The notes: generated from the sequence alone by a model not told the origin. DNA of 64,000 nucleotides from Fontibacillus puldeungensis (GCF_042678945.1 NZ_JBHTLM010000010.1:62001-126000), one strand, 5' to 3'. Counted from the first letter of the stretch, positions 25,563-34,070 are shown. A program made the numbers and translations.

Positions 25563-26404
25563 TAGTTCTCAACCTCCTTTCTTCTCGTAGCAACCAACTG
25601 AATCAGCGCTATCAAAGCGACAAGCACAAAGAACACAACCGCTTTCGCTTGACCAACGCCTTCCCAACCTACACTGCCATAAAACGTGTTATAAATATCA
25701 AGCGCCAGCATCGAGGTCTGTTTAGCCGGGGCGCCTGCCGTTAAAGCCAGGTTCTGGTCAAACAGCTTAAAGGAATTCGAAAGCGTCAGGAACAAGCAGA
25801 TGGTAATGGAGGGCATCACCAGTGGAATCGTCACATTCCGCAATATACCGAAACGGGTACATCCATCGATTTTCGCGGCCTCAACCACATCCTTGGACAC
25901 GTTTTGAATCCCTGCGATATAGATGATCATCATATACCCGATTAATTGCCAATTCATAAGAATCACAAGTCCCCAGAAACCGTATTTGGCGCTAAACGTC
26001 AAAGTCAGGTCGAACTTAATCAAAATACCGTTCAAAATGAGCTGCCAGATGTAGCCGAGCACAATGCCGCCGATGAGGTTAGGCATAAAGAAAATGGTTC
26101 TGAAAATGTTGGTGCCTTTCTTGCCCCGCGTTAGCAGAAGCGCCAACAGGAAGGCAAATACATTGATCGAGATAACAGCAACCACCGTAAATTTGACTGT
26201 AAACCAAAGTGAATTGAGAAAATCTTTATTTGAGAAGGCTTTGACGTAGTTGCTGAAGCCGACCCATTTTGCATCGTTAACCGTTGTAAATTCCGTGAAG
26301 GACAGATAAACGCCTAATAAAAACGGAATGATGAAAATGACCGTAAAGGTCAATATCGTCGGTAATGCAAAAAGGGCGAAATATTTTTTTATCGATTTTT
26401 GCAT
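25562..26404 (-). CDS. Sugar ABC permease, MalF type
   Basis: The 280-residue protein has six hydrophobic segments and the EAA loop VEAAKIDGCTRFGILRNV near residue 190. The start at 26404 (MQKSIKKYF) is chosen because AAGGAGAA lies 7 nt upstream; a longer frame to 26470 would add an unrelated N terminus. It lies between the binding-protein and MalG-type genes. Confidence 0.88.
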   Translation of the reverse strand: MQKSIKKYFALFALPTILTFTVIFIIPFLLGVYLSFTEFTTVNDAKWVGFSNYVKAFSNKDFLNSLWFTVKFTVVAVISINVFAFLLALLLTRGKKGTNIFRTIFFMPNLIGGIVLGYIWQLILNGILIKFDLTLTFSAKYGFWGLVILMNWQLIGYMMIIYIAGIQNVSKDVVEAAKIDGCTRFGILRNVTIPLVMPSITICLFLTLSNSFKLFDQNLALTAGAPAKQTSMLALDIYNTFYGSVGWEGVGQAKAVVFFVLVALIALIQLVATRRKEVEN

Positions 26405-26525
26405 GGTGTTCTTCTCCTTACCCAGGTTTAAAAAAATGGCGAGTCCGATCCACTCCACACTCTCCAACAATGAATGAAGCGGCGGCGCATCAGCTCATAC
26501 GCCACCGCTATAAAGTTTGATTTAA

Positions 26526-27914
26526 TTACTTAGCCTTTTCGGCTTTCCAGGAATCCTTAACCGTTGTCACAACATCGTCCCAGGTCTTGTTGCCTTGAGC
26601 ATATTGCAGCAATGCATCGCCAAATGCGTTCTTGAACTCTTCGCTCGGGAATGCGGCGAATGTCCATGGCACCGAAACAATGCCATCCTTTTGCATCCAG
26701 TTCGTAACTTCCTTTGCCAGCGGATCAGCAGGTTTTTCGTTGTCTTTGAACGTGTTAAAAGGAGTGATGAATCCGAGATCCTTCGTTACGTAGCCTTTGC
26801 CTTTGTCGCTGGAGAACAGCCATTCCAGAAACGCGATCGAAGCTTTTTGCTTTTCAGGGGACGCTTTACTGTTGATGGAGAAGTAGTTTTCCGTACCAAC
26901 AGCAAGACCTTGGTTTTCTTCTCCGGACACACCGGTGTAAATCGGCAGGAACTTGATGTCATCGGCTTTAACGACGTTGCCGTCTACCTCATTAACTTGC
27001 GACCAAGCCCAGTTGCCGTTTTGCACCATTGCAGCTTGACCCAACGCGAATTCGGCCATCGAGTCAGCTACCGATTTACTTCCAAGCAGTTGCCCCTTCG
27101 TCACGGAGTTATTGATATACAGGTCAAAAATGTTTTTGAAGTTTGGATTATATTTGAACTCAATTTCTTTCGAATTCAGGCCTGCCAAAATCGTATTGCC
27201 GTATTCCTTGTTATCCTTGAACTCGTAATACAAAGGCAGGTTAGCCAAGTGAGTCTGCCATCTCCACTGCTCACCGGCAGCGAGGGATGTGGAGGCAAAC
27301 ACACCTTTAATGCCAAGCTTATCCTTCTTCGCCGTCATATCCTCGACAACCGATTTGAGAGTATCGAAGTTCTTCACTTCGTCCATGGAAGCAACCGAAA
27401 CCGCTTTGTCCGGAAGTTCGAAGTATTTCTTCATAATAGCGTTATTGTAAATGATGCCGTAGCCTTCTACAGCGTAAGGAATCCCGAACACGCCGCCACC
27501 ATCGGTCACAGCCAGATTCTTATCGGACAGATAGCTGTACAACTTCGTGTCTTTCAAGTCCAGCGCATAGTCCTTCCAGTTTTGGTATCCAACAGGGCCA
27601 TTAATTTGGAAAATTGTCGGGGCGTCGGATTTGGCAATTTCGGATTTCAACGTCGTTTCATAAGTACCGGCAGCGGCGGTTACCACTTTCACCTTCACAC
27701 CGGTTTCCGCTTCGTAATCCTTAGCGATCTTCTCATACACTGGAGCGATCTCCGGCTTGAAGTTCAGGAAATAGATTTCTCCTGCTTTTCCCGAAGAAGA
27801 ATTGGAGCCCGAGCCACTAGATTTCGTGTCTTTGCTTTCACTACCGCAGCCAGCGATCAGCCCGGCAACTAAAGTTAAAGCCAGCAACATACTTCCAAGC
27901 TTTCCGACTTTCAT
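26526..27914 (-). CDS. Sugar ABC solute-binding lipoprotein
   Basis: The 462-residue family 1 solute-binding protein has lipobox IAGC (Cys near residue 23) followed by a Ser/Gly linker. A typical carbohydrate-binding two-lobe domain follows. The start at 27914 follows GGGGGA; the open frame to 28043 would cross the operators at 27983-28035 and is rejected. The ligand is probably an oligosaccharide, by family; its identity is not visible. It is the first gene of the operon. The ATPase must come from elsewhere, for example UgpC at 7293-8378. Confidence 0.87.
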   Translation of the reverse strand: MKVGKLGSMLLALTLVAGLIAGCGSESKDTKSSGSGSNSSSGKAGEIYFLNFKPEIAPVYEKIAKDYEAETGVKVKVVTAAAGTYETTLKSEIAKSDAPTIFQINGPVGYQNWKDYALDLKDTKLYSYLSDKNLAVTDGGGVFGIPYAVEGYGIIYNNAIMKKYFELPDKAVSVASMDEVKNFDTLKSVVEDMTAKKDKLGIKGVFASTSLAAGEQWRWQTHLANLPLYYEFKDNKEYGNTILAGLNSKEIEFKYNPNFKNIFDLYINNSVTKGQLLGSKSVADSMAEFALGQAAMVQNGNWAWSQVNEVDGNVVKADDIKFLPIYTGVSGEENQGLAVGTENYFSINSKASPEKQKASIAFLEWLFSSDKGKGYVTKDLGFITPFNTFKDNEKPADPLAKEVTNWMQKDGIVSVPWTFAAFPSEEFKNAFGDALLQYAQGNKTWDDVVTTVKDSWKAEKAK

Positions 27915-27982
27915 TTTTGTTCCCCCTCGAAAAAATTGTTTATTTATGCGGAATGAATACGCTTCCTTAATTTTCGGCTCCG

Positions 27983-28035
27983 TTTCCGGTAACGATACCG
28001 AAAACCATATCGGAATCCTTTTCGGTAACGTTTTC
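27983..28035. promoter_or_regulatory. Two LacI-type operators upstream of the sugar importer
   Basis: CGGTAACGATACCG (27987-28000) is a near-perfect palindrome with central CG. A second site, TTTTCGGTAACGTTTTC (28019-28035), shares CGGTAACG with it. Their CG centres are 36 bp apart and both lie 70-120 bp upstream of the binding-protein start. The neighbouring LacI-family protein is the likely ligand. Confidence 0.65.
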
Positions 28036-28108
28036 AATCCCATGGCAATAGTAGCATACTTCCCCTAACATCGGCAATACTAAATTGTAATTAATTTAAT
28101 TCTAATCT

Positions 28109-28144
28109 AAAAAAAGCCCCTGATTTTAATAATCAAGGGCTTTT
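28109..28144 (-). terminator. Terminator of the K+-channel operon
   Basis: AAAAGCCC(C)TGATT pairs with AATCAAGGGCTTTT around a short loop, with a T run on the minus strand after the stem. It lies 39 nt after the channel gene stop. Confidence 0.85.
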
Positions 28145-28182
28145 GTCCGCTTTATTTCATTGTTATATGATAATTAATATAG

Positions 28183-29199
28183 TTACACTCCGGCGATCCG
28201 CCGATAGGTCGCCTCGTCAGACACAATGTAAAGCTTGGCCTCAGCCGGAATCGGCTGGTCAAGCTTGCGGTTAATGCCGAGATCGCTGCGGTCTGCAAGC
28301 AAGGTCGCCCCTAGCTGCAGTAAAGCAGTGAACGCATCTCCATACGTTTTCCACTCCGATTTGGCCGGAATCTCGTAAATATCATCGCCATACTGACGGC
28401 TTAGGAGCTGATGGATCAGATCGGAATTGCCCGCGTGCAGCGCGGAACGAACCGCCAATCTCGAGATGGCATCATAGGACAGCACGAACTCGTTCACTTG
28501 GACATGCCGAAAATTTTGAATATGTTTCTCTTGCGTCACTTCTACGGTAGTATGTACATACGGAGCCAGTCGTTCTATGCTGGAGGCGATGAGCAGCGTC
28601 TTGCCGTCGATCAAGGAGGTTTCCTCAATCCGCATATCGGCAAAAATAATCGCCGCCTGCGCATGCTCAATGCCCGCTTTTGTTAACACTTCATCCGAGG
28701 AAGGATCCCCGCTCACAAAATGAACCTGGTGCATTTCCTCTAGCGGGTGGCGGCTTGATTCGTCAATGATCACAATGTGGCTCTTAGGCGAGTAGGCCAA
28801 AATTTCCTCCACCGCGGACTCCGCTTTTTTGCTCCAATTAATCAGAACGATATGGTTTTCACCCCGAAAGCTCAAAGTTCCTGCCCCTCTCTGCCGCTGA
28901 ATACTTCCCAGGGATTCGATCACTTTGCCGATCACAAGGCTGAGCAGTCCAATCCCGAAGACGTATAAGAACATCGTGAACACTTTTCCCGCCAACGTCT
29001 TGGCGAAAAAGTCGCCATAACCCACCGTGGCCATCGTCGTCATGACCCAATACAGCGCGTTAAACCACGACTCAAACGTTGACGGCTCAAGCAGGTAAGC
29101 AATCGTTGCACTTAGGGTAACAAAGAAAATGACCATAAGCGCGATCGACGTTTTGCGCATGCGCATCATTTTAGTCGTTATTCTGAGCAAAAAGTGCAC
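28183..29199 (-). CDS. Two-transmembrane potassium channel with RCK-like domain
   Basis: The 338-residue protein has one transmembrane helix (about 16-37), a pore loop with the K+ selectivity filter TVGYGD (about 58-63), a second helix (about 70-92), and a cytoplasmic TrkA-N/RCK-like domain. The dinucleotide-binding glycines of the RCK domain are not evident (HIVLINWSKKAE in place of GxGxxG), as in other YugO-like channels. It is the last gene of an operon with an ATP-grasp ligase and DUF350 protein, so its gating may be tied to that system. The start is GTG with a GGGGAAGGGG site. Confidence 0.88.
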   Translation of the reverse strand: MHFLLRITTKMMRMRKTSIALMVIFFVTLSATIAYLLEPSTFESWFNALYWVMTTMATVGYGDFFAKTLAGKVFTMFLYVFGIGLLSLVIGKVIESLGSIQRQRGAGTLSFRGENHIVLINWSKKAESAVEEILAYSPKSHIVIIDESSRHPLEEMHQVHFVSGDPSSDEVLTKAGIEHAQAAIIFADMRIEETSLIDGKTLLIASSIERLAPYVHTTVEVTQEKHIQNFRHVQVNEFVLSYDAISRLAVRSALHAGNSDLIHQLLSRQYGDDIYEIPAKSEWKTYGDAFTALLQLGATLLADRSDLGINRKLDQPIPAEAKLYIVSDEATYRRIAGV

Positions 29200-29229
29200 C
29201 TGTCTGCCCCTTCCCCAGATTCATATAAT

Positions 29230-29622
29230 TTAAATAATAAGGCTGCTTATGGCAAAAGCCGTACCGATGAATACAAAGCATAGCAATACCCCAACGGCCA
29301 CATTCCCTTGTTTTAAGTGTTCGGAAATCGTGAACCCAGGTGTAACCAGCTCAAAAATCCAGTATGCTGCGATCAAACATACGTAGCCTACAGCGAACCA
29401 CAAAATCATAAACCAGATCGAGGTATTCGTATAAGCCGCAATCCCGATAATGATGGCGGTGGCAAGAAACTTTCCGCCCAGTGCAAGGGCTACCGCCACA
29501 TTCCCCTTCTTGAGCTCCTCCATATCCCGGAAAGGCGTCATCCAACTAAAAATAAGCATTCCTAACAACTGCAGTAAAATAATGACACCTACACTTACAA
29601 CAATGTTAATCACAACCGTCAT
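29230..29622 (-). CDS. DUF350 membrane protein (YjfL-like)
   Basis: The 130-residue protein has four hydrophobic segments in two related halves, each carrying a KxGNVAVA/G signature (KKGNVAVALALGG and KQGNVAVGVLLC), as DUF350 proteins do. The start at 29622 overlaps the upstream stop as ATGA. DUF350 proteins are encoded beside glutathionylspermidine-synthetase-like ATP-grasp enzymes in many bacteria (E. coli yjfLMC). The biochemical role is unknown. Confidence 0.88.
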   Translation of the reverse strand: MTVVINIVVSVGVIILLQLLGMLIFSWMTPFRDMEELKKGNVAVALALGGKFLATAIIIGIAAYTNTSIWFMILWFAVGYVCLIAAYWIFELVTPGFTISEHLKQGNVAVGVLLCFVFIGTAFAISSLII

Positions 29623-30308
29623 TTCGCCCACCCCCGGAATTTTGCAAATGCCTGATCATAATCGGCAAAATCATGTACTTCCTCCAGCACAACTGAAGCG
29701 GTTTTCTGCTTCTCTAGTGCCTTGTACCGCGCATCGTCAATCGGCTGCTTCACCCGGTTTCCGGTTGGCAGCTCCAGCACGGCAAAGTTTCTCGTTTTGC
29801 CCTTGTACTCGGTTTTGTAGACACCTACCAGCTTAACATCGGTCGTGATAGATACCTTCAAATCAGCCAGACCCTTCTGCGCCGAAGTCTGGTCAGGGTA
29901 GGATTTCAGTGTTGTCCATGACGATAGGTGAATATCGTTCTTTTTGTTTTCATCCGTGGTAAGCTCGGCGTCCATGAACTGGAGAACCCAAATTTTGTCT
30001 CCTGTCGCATAATTTCCGTCGTTCGGCAGCATGTCGTTATCCGGCAGGATCGTCATGTCGCTGCCGATCAAGTCACCCACCGTCGCCTCGACAATTTTGT
30101 AATCCCAAGGGACGCGCGCCGTATTTAACGTAACGTCAGAACCGGAATCGGTGCTGAATATGCTGTTTTGCTCGGAACAGGCGCTAAGCGTCAGCAGAGC
30201 TATGACGATGAAAAAGGACCCTAGAAACCGCCGGAAATAGGCGCTGCTGCGTTTTTGGTTTCCCCGATCCCGGTTCATCCCCGTATCTTTTCCTCGGTTA
30301 AAATGCAT
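29619..30308 (-). CDS. Predicted lipoprotein of the ATP-grasp/DUF350 operon
   Basis: The 229-residue protein has an N-terminal basic region, a hydrophobic segment and lipobox LSAC (Cys near residue 44), so it should be membrane anchored and face outward. The mature part shows no motif that I recognise; it is soluble, mixed in character and about 180 residues. The start at 30308 directly follows the stop of the ATP-grasp gene; a second in-frame ATG at 30278 would shorten the N terminus. It overlaps the DUF350 gene by 4 nt, so it is part of the same functional unit. Confidence 0.65.
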   Translation of the reverse strand: MHFNRGKDTGMNRDRGNQKRSSAYFRRFLGSFFIVIALLTLSACSEQNSIFSTDSGSDVTLNTARVPWDYKIVEATVGDLIGSDMTILPDNDMLPNDGNYATGDKIWVLQFMDAELTTDENKKNDIHLSSWTTLKSYPDQTSAQKGLADLKVSITTDVKLVGVYKTEYKGKTRNFAVLELPTGNRVKQPIDDARYKALEKQKTASVVLEEVHDFADYDQAFAKFRGWAK

Positions 30309-31505
30309 TTATTTCACTCCCAACGCGATAAAATGACTGGCATTGCCGGTAATAAGACCGCCTGCCCGCCCAAGGAGGCCGCAGGGCGTTCCATTAAGGA
30401 CAAACATGCCGGTCAGCAGATGGAGTTCTCCCTCTGCGGTATTAATAGTCGCAAGATCCGCTCTCTTTTGATATACGGACGGAAACAGCTCGCTGCTGTC
30501 AAACCCTTCCTGGTCCTCCAGCTCCAGCTGACCTTCTGCATCAAACAGACGCACGGAACCGCCTTCACGCCCAAACATCGATTTGGATACAAAGCTGCCC
30601 GAAAACACAGGCTTGTTATAAGTCGGAAGCACATACTTAGCGATCGTCTCGCGTTCCTCCGGGTTGAACAAGAGTCCCAACTCATACAGTCCCCAAACAG
30701 CGGCCAGCAATCCTTTGGATTGCAGCAAAATGCTGTGCGGCGAGTTGAACATGGTCAGCCGCCCCGTCTCGATGGCGTAGGATAACGCTTCACCGGCGTC
30801 GTCGACCGCCATCCATTCCTTCGGATACAATGCAAACATTCGCTCGATGACGCGGTCGTCTTTGTTTTTCAAAAACCCGTTGTCTACCCACAACTCCAAG
30901 CAATTCTCGCAGCGAATATCCAGCCCGCTGTGCCGGACCAACGCTTCAATCGTCCCTGAATCCTCCAGATGCTCACCGTAAGCAACGCAGGCTGCCGTAT
31001 CCGGTCGCTCTACAGCCCATGCCGCCGCGACAAGCTCCTTCATCCGCACGTTAGGTGACTCGTACCCGGCCTGCTCCAGCACCCACGGTGTGGCAATCGA
31101 TGCCTCGACATAGCCTGTAGGGGTGTCGGCGTTGAGCTCAAGCAGCTTGATGCTGCCGTCATTCGCTACGGAGAAATCGAATCTCGCATACCGGCTGATG
31201 AGCCCTGGCTCAGGGAGCGGTAGATCGTCCAGCATCGCCCACAAAATCGGCGGAACCCCGATTAGCTCGTACAGGTCATGCCGTTGATAAACATAACGGA
31301 CTGTTTTATCAAGGATTTGCCATAGGGATGAAGAAGCCTGCTCCAGCTCCTCATAGGTAGACCGGGACATCAACACCATTTGGTCGATCCAATAGGCCTC
31401 GTCCTCCAGATCAGCCCATGTGAAACCAAGCTCATGCAGCTGTTTGACCCGGAAAGCGCGGTCGGGATGAGGCGTGCCTACAACCTCGAATATGCTGTCC
31501 GTCAT
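30309..31505 (-). CDS. Glutathionylspermidine-synthetase-like ATP-grasp ligase (YgiC/YjfC family)
   Basis: The 398-residue protein matches the C-terminal synthetase domain of glutathionylspermidine synthase. It has RFDFSVANDGSIKLLELNADTPTG near residue 125, LWKAVW-like SKGLLAAVWGLYE, and YNKPVFSGSFVSKSMFGREGG near residue 300, which carry ATP- and Mg-binding residues. Such enzymes form an amide bond at a carboxylate; in this subfamily the substrate is unknown and no amidase half is present. The ATG overlaps the previous gene by 4 nt. Context with a DUF350 protein, a secreted Ser/Gly-rich protein and a K+ channel suggests modification of an envelope component (inference). Confidence 0.88.
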   Translation of the reverse strand: MTDSIFEVVGTPHPDRAFRVKQLHELGFTWADLEDEAYWIDQMVLMSRSTYEELEQASSSLWQILDKTVRYVYQRHDLYELIGVPPILWAMLDDLPLPEPGLISRYARFDFSVANDGSIKLLELNADTPTGYVEASIATPWVLEQAGYESPNVRMKELVAAAWAVERPDTAACVAYGEHLEDSGTIEALVRHSGLDIRCENCLELWVDNGFLKNKDDRVIERMFALYPKEWMAVDDAGEALSYAIETGRLTMFNSPHSILLQSKGLLAAVWGLYELGLLFNPEERETIAKYVLPTYNKPVFSGSFVSKSMFGREGGSVRLFDAEGQLELEDQEGFDSSELFPSVYQKRADLATINTAEGELHLLTGMFVLNGTPCGLLGRAGGLITGNASHFIALGVK

Positions 31506-32221
31506 CCTCCGAAGAAGCCTCCGCTGCTGTGACTTGACGATTTGGAGCCGGAAAATGAGCTTTTGCTGGAGGAGGAACTGGACCCAAGTCCGCTCGATTT
31601 ACCCCCGATTCCACCGGCCTTCGACGAGGTGGAACGTCTTACGATCGACCCGGTAGTAGAGGTTGATGTTTTCGGACGGACGACTGAACCCGCCACATGC
31701 TTGTTCTGGAACGTGTCGCTGGAATAGCTGCGGTATTTGTATGGCGTAGTCGTACCTGCGTAATAACCCCGGTGATCCTTATGCCAGCTGCTGGATGAAT
31801 AGTTGGACCCGCTGTTGAATAAGAAATGGTACAGCAGCATATCATCCCAGCCGAATCCGGAGCCATAGCCCCCGTAGTTGTTGATTACAGTCGTTCCATT
31901 GCCAGTAGTATCGGTAGACCCTGCCGAGCCAGCTTGCCCGCCTTTTTCTTCATCTGACATCGGCATTGGAATGTTCCAGTCTGCATTTTTGTCAAAGTAC
32001 TGCTTTACTTCTTCCGTCGACCAAGAGACGAGCTTTGGTTCGTCAGAACCGGAACTACTGCTTGTGGCCGAAACGCCCGAGCCCGGAATGAGAAAAGCAT
32101 TCGCCAGCAGCGCGATGCCAAGCGAGGTAGACAGCACGCGGACAGGCTTGCCCTCCGGGGTGAAAAATTTGGATACAGATTTAGCGGATTCTTTGTTAGA
32201 TATTTCTTCTTTGTTTGCCAA
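31502..32221 (-). CDS. Ser/Gly-rich low-complexity envelope protein (YgiB/YjfM-like position)
   Basis: The 239-residue protein has a short N-terminal region, a hydrophobic segment (about 28-48, LSTSLGIALLANAFLIPG) and then a long tail rich in Ser, Gly, Thr and Tyr, ending HSSGGFFGG. The layout and position next to the ATP-grasp gene resemble E. coli YgiB/YjfM (DUF1190), which also have Gly/Ser-rich tails, though I cannot confirm homology by eye. It could be the substrate modified by the ligase. The start is TTG, with AAGGAGG about 9 nt upstream. Confidence 0.62.
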   Translation of the reverse strand: MANKEEISNKESAKSVSKFFTPEGKPVRVLSTSLGIALLANAFLIPGSGVSATSSSSGSDEPKLVSWSTEEVKQYFDKNADWNIPMPMSDEEKGGQAGSAGSTDTTGNGTTVINNYGGYGSGFGWDDMLLYHFLFNSGSNYSSSSWHKDHRGYYAGTTTPYKYRSYSSDTFQNKHVAGSVVRPKTSTSTTGSIVRRSTSSKAGGIGGKSSGLGSSSSSSKSSFSGSKSSSHSSGGFFGG

Positions 32222-32248
32222 AACGGATTCCTCCTTACGCGAGCAGCC

Positions 32249-32476
32249 CTATTCGTGCCGGATCGGAACGAGCAGCAGCTCGAGTTTCCCTTCATCCAGG
32301 TTCAATCTGCCTTCCACCGTCTCGTACTCACGGCTGCCAATGACGAGATAATTTGCATGCTCCAACGCGGCCACCATATTGGCGTTCCAGGCACGCTCAT
32401 CAATTTCTTTGATTTCTCCATCAGGCATTTTCTCAAACAATTTCACAGTCAAATTATTGTCCAAATTAGCCTCCAC
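32249..32476 (-). CDS. Small protein heading the ATP-grasp/DUF350 operon
   Basis: The product has 75 residues if the GTG at 32476 is used. A TTG at 32464 lies just behind GGTGGAGG and may be the true start, giving 71 residues. It is a small acidic beta-rich-looking protein (LTVKLFEKMPDGEIKEIDERAW; YLVIGSREYETVEGRLNLDEGKLELLLVPI). No family is recognised. It is 27 nt upstream of the Ser/Gly-rich gene and is the first gene of the operon. Confidence 0.6.
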   Translation of the reverse strand: MEANLDNNLTVKLFEKMPDGEIKEIDERAWNANMVAALEHANYLVIGSREYETVEGRLNLDEGKLELLLVPIRHE

Positions 32477-32964
32477 CCTTTCCGTTTAAACACTATCTAA
32501 TGATACGTAAATCAGCTTTGTTAGTTTCACGTTTCCGTTAGGGAGAAACAGGGAACCGAAAGGTGAGCAACTCTGGACTGGGTTTGTACAAACAGCCGCC
32601 GGCAGTGATGCTAAGTCCATATATGGAAGTCACTTCCACCGTCCTTTTAACAGCTTACGTCCCCCGCCCGGGAAAAGCAATGATAAAATATAACAGCGCA
32701 AATCTACCCTTGGCACCCCTATTTCCGTGCACGAATGGAACAAAAAACCGGAGCACCATTTATGCCACCCTACAAAACTGGACGAACCCCGTGGGCCAAC
32801 ACTATACTGGATTTAGGACGAAGCACGTCCCGCACAGCTCCCTATTGGATGGAAATCGATTGGGCCAGCACCTTAACCGTCATGGTTACGGAGCTCCCTT
32901 TGGATTGTAGTCCGAGGAGCGAATGCGGGGCGTTTTTATTTTTGACGGGAAGGGGCACCGGTGT
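32477..32964. other. Divergent gap with a weak 77-codon frame
   Basis: This gap should hold promoters for both flanking transcripts. A frame from 32735 to 32968 (77 codons) ends in an ATGA overlap with the nuclease start, which could mean coupling. It has no ribosome binding site and no recognisable motif, so I do not call it a gene. No repeat, RNA or clear operator was seen. Confidence 0.4.
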
Positions 32965-33642
32965 ATGAGTTTTGAAGAGAGCTACGCTTTGTTTATGGAA
33001 CATCATCTCGGCCGTAGGTCAGGTGAACGCCGAGGCAGGCTGGAACGGGGGCATGCACACGCGGAGTCACTGTTCTTGCGACAGGTATGGTGGCCGCTGC
33101 GAGGAGACTTCGCCGACCTCCATCCGGAGTATGAAGTCAGCGACTGGCGCGGGCGGTCCTATTTTGCCGATTTCGTCTGGCTGCCGGGTGGGGGCGAAGT
33201 GAAGTTGCTGTTCGAGATTAAGGGTTACGCCGCGCACGTCCGGGAGATGGATCGGCAAAAATACTGCCAGGAGCTGAACCGCGAAACGTTTCTGATCGCC
33301 ATGGGCTACCAGGTCATCTCCTTCGCCTATGATGATGTCGAACAACGTCCGGACCTTTGCATTAACCTGCTGCGCATGGTACTCAGCCGCTACCACCCGG
33401 AGAACGCTCCCGTTTCGCGCGGTCTGCTCGCAGAAAAGGAAGTGATCCGGCTCGCCATACTGCTGGTCCGGCCGATCCGGCCGGTGGACGTGAAGCGACA
33501 TTTTGAGGTAGATCACAAAACGGGGGTTCTGATGCTGCAGCGGCTGACCGAGAAGGGCTGGTTGAAACCTGTCTACCGCGGAAAAGGCGAAAGGGTTGTA
33601 TGCTACGAATTAGTTCGGGGGGCGCTCAATTACCTTTCTTAA
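32965..33642 (+). CDS. PD-(D/E)XK-like nuclease with C-terminal winged helix
   Basis: The 225-residue protein has a core like the DUF559/Vsr branch of PD-(D/E)XK enzymes. Asp is in YFADFVWL (about residue 70), then FEIKGY supplies the E-x-K (about 82-87), followed by a helix with MDRQKYCQELNRE and the strand MGYQVISFAYDDV. The last 75 residues look like a winged helix (PIRPVDVKRHFEVDHKTGVLMLQRLTEKGWLKPVYRGKGERVVCYEL). This implies a DNA-cleaving or DNA-processing enzyme with its own DNA-binding module. No methylase or other defence gene is adjacent. The start at 32965 is preferred over 32923 on ribosome-site spacing. Confidence 0.65.
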   Translation: MSFEESYALFMEHHLGRRSGERRGRLERGHAHAESLFLRQVWWPLRGDFADLHPEYEVSDWRGRSYFADFVWLPGGGEVKLLFEIKGYAAHVREMDRQKYCQELNRETFLIAMGYQVISFAYDDVEQRPDLCINLLRMVLSRYHPENAPVSRGLLAEKEVIRLAILLVRPIRPVDVKRHFEVDHKTGVLMLQRLTEKGWLKPVYRGKGERVVCYELVRGALNYLS

Positions 33643-33649
33643 GTTAAAC

Positions 33650-33885
33650 TAACTGGAAAAGCTCCCGTTAATTTGGGTGAAAACGGTGGGTTGGGGTGGA
33701 TTAACAGGAAATCCTCCCGTTAATTTTACTAAAATCGGCTGTATGGAGGAAAATGCTTCATATTAGCAGGAGGAATTCCCTCTAATTTCTCTTCAAACGG
33801 TGATCAGTTCGAATTAGCCGGAGGATTTCCAGCTAATTTCTTTCTAACCGGTGATCCGTTCAACTAGTGAGGGGATCTCCTTCTA
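33650..33885. repeat. Phased 21-mer array, family 3 (five units)
   Basis: Units of 21 bp start at 33650, 33702, 33764, 33815 and 33865 (steps 52, 62, 51, 50). The consensus is about TAnnnGGA-N5-TCCnnnTA, each unit an imperfect palindrome; the fifth keeps only part of it. The sequence is unrelated to family 1 but the unit length and spacing are the same. The gap continues to 34070 with further TTAGCC-like words (33955, 34045) but no clear phase and no gene. It lies between convergent nuclease and permease genes. Confidence 0.8.
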
Positions 33886-34070
33886 ATTTTAGCTTTGCTT
33901 ATCTTCCAAATTAGTCCGTTGTCGGCAGAGTTAACTGCGGTTACTAAAGTTCAGTTAGCCGGAATCGGAAGGTGACCCGAATAGATATCTAGTTTTAGAC
34001 CACTTTTGGCGAATGGGGGACATTGGGGAGAAAAGATGTTAGGTTAGCTTAGGTTAGCCATTAGCCTTGG

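Noticed and set aside
27915..28043. N-terminal extension of the sugar-binding lipoprotein
   Set aside because: It covers the two LacI-type operators and would place the signal peptide internally; GGGGGA before 27914 fits better.
32563..32910. 115-codon frame upstream of the nuclease
   Set aside because: No ribosome site or motif; overlaps another weak frame; likely chance.
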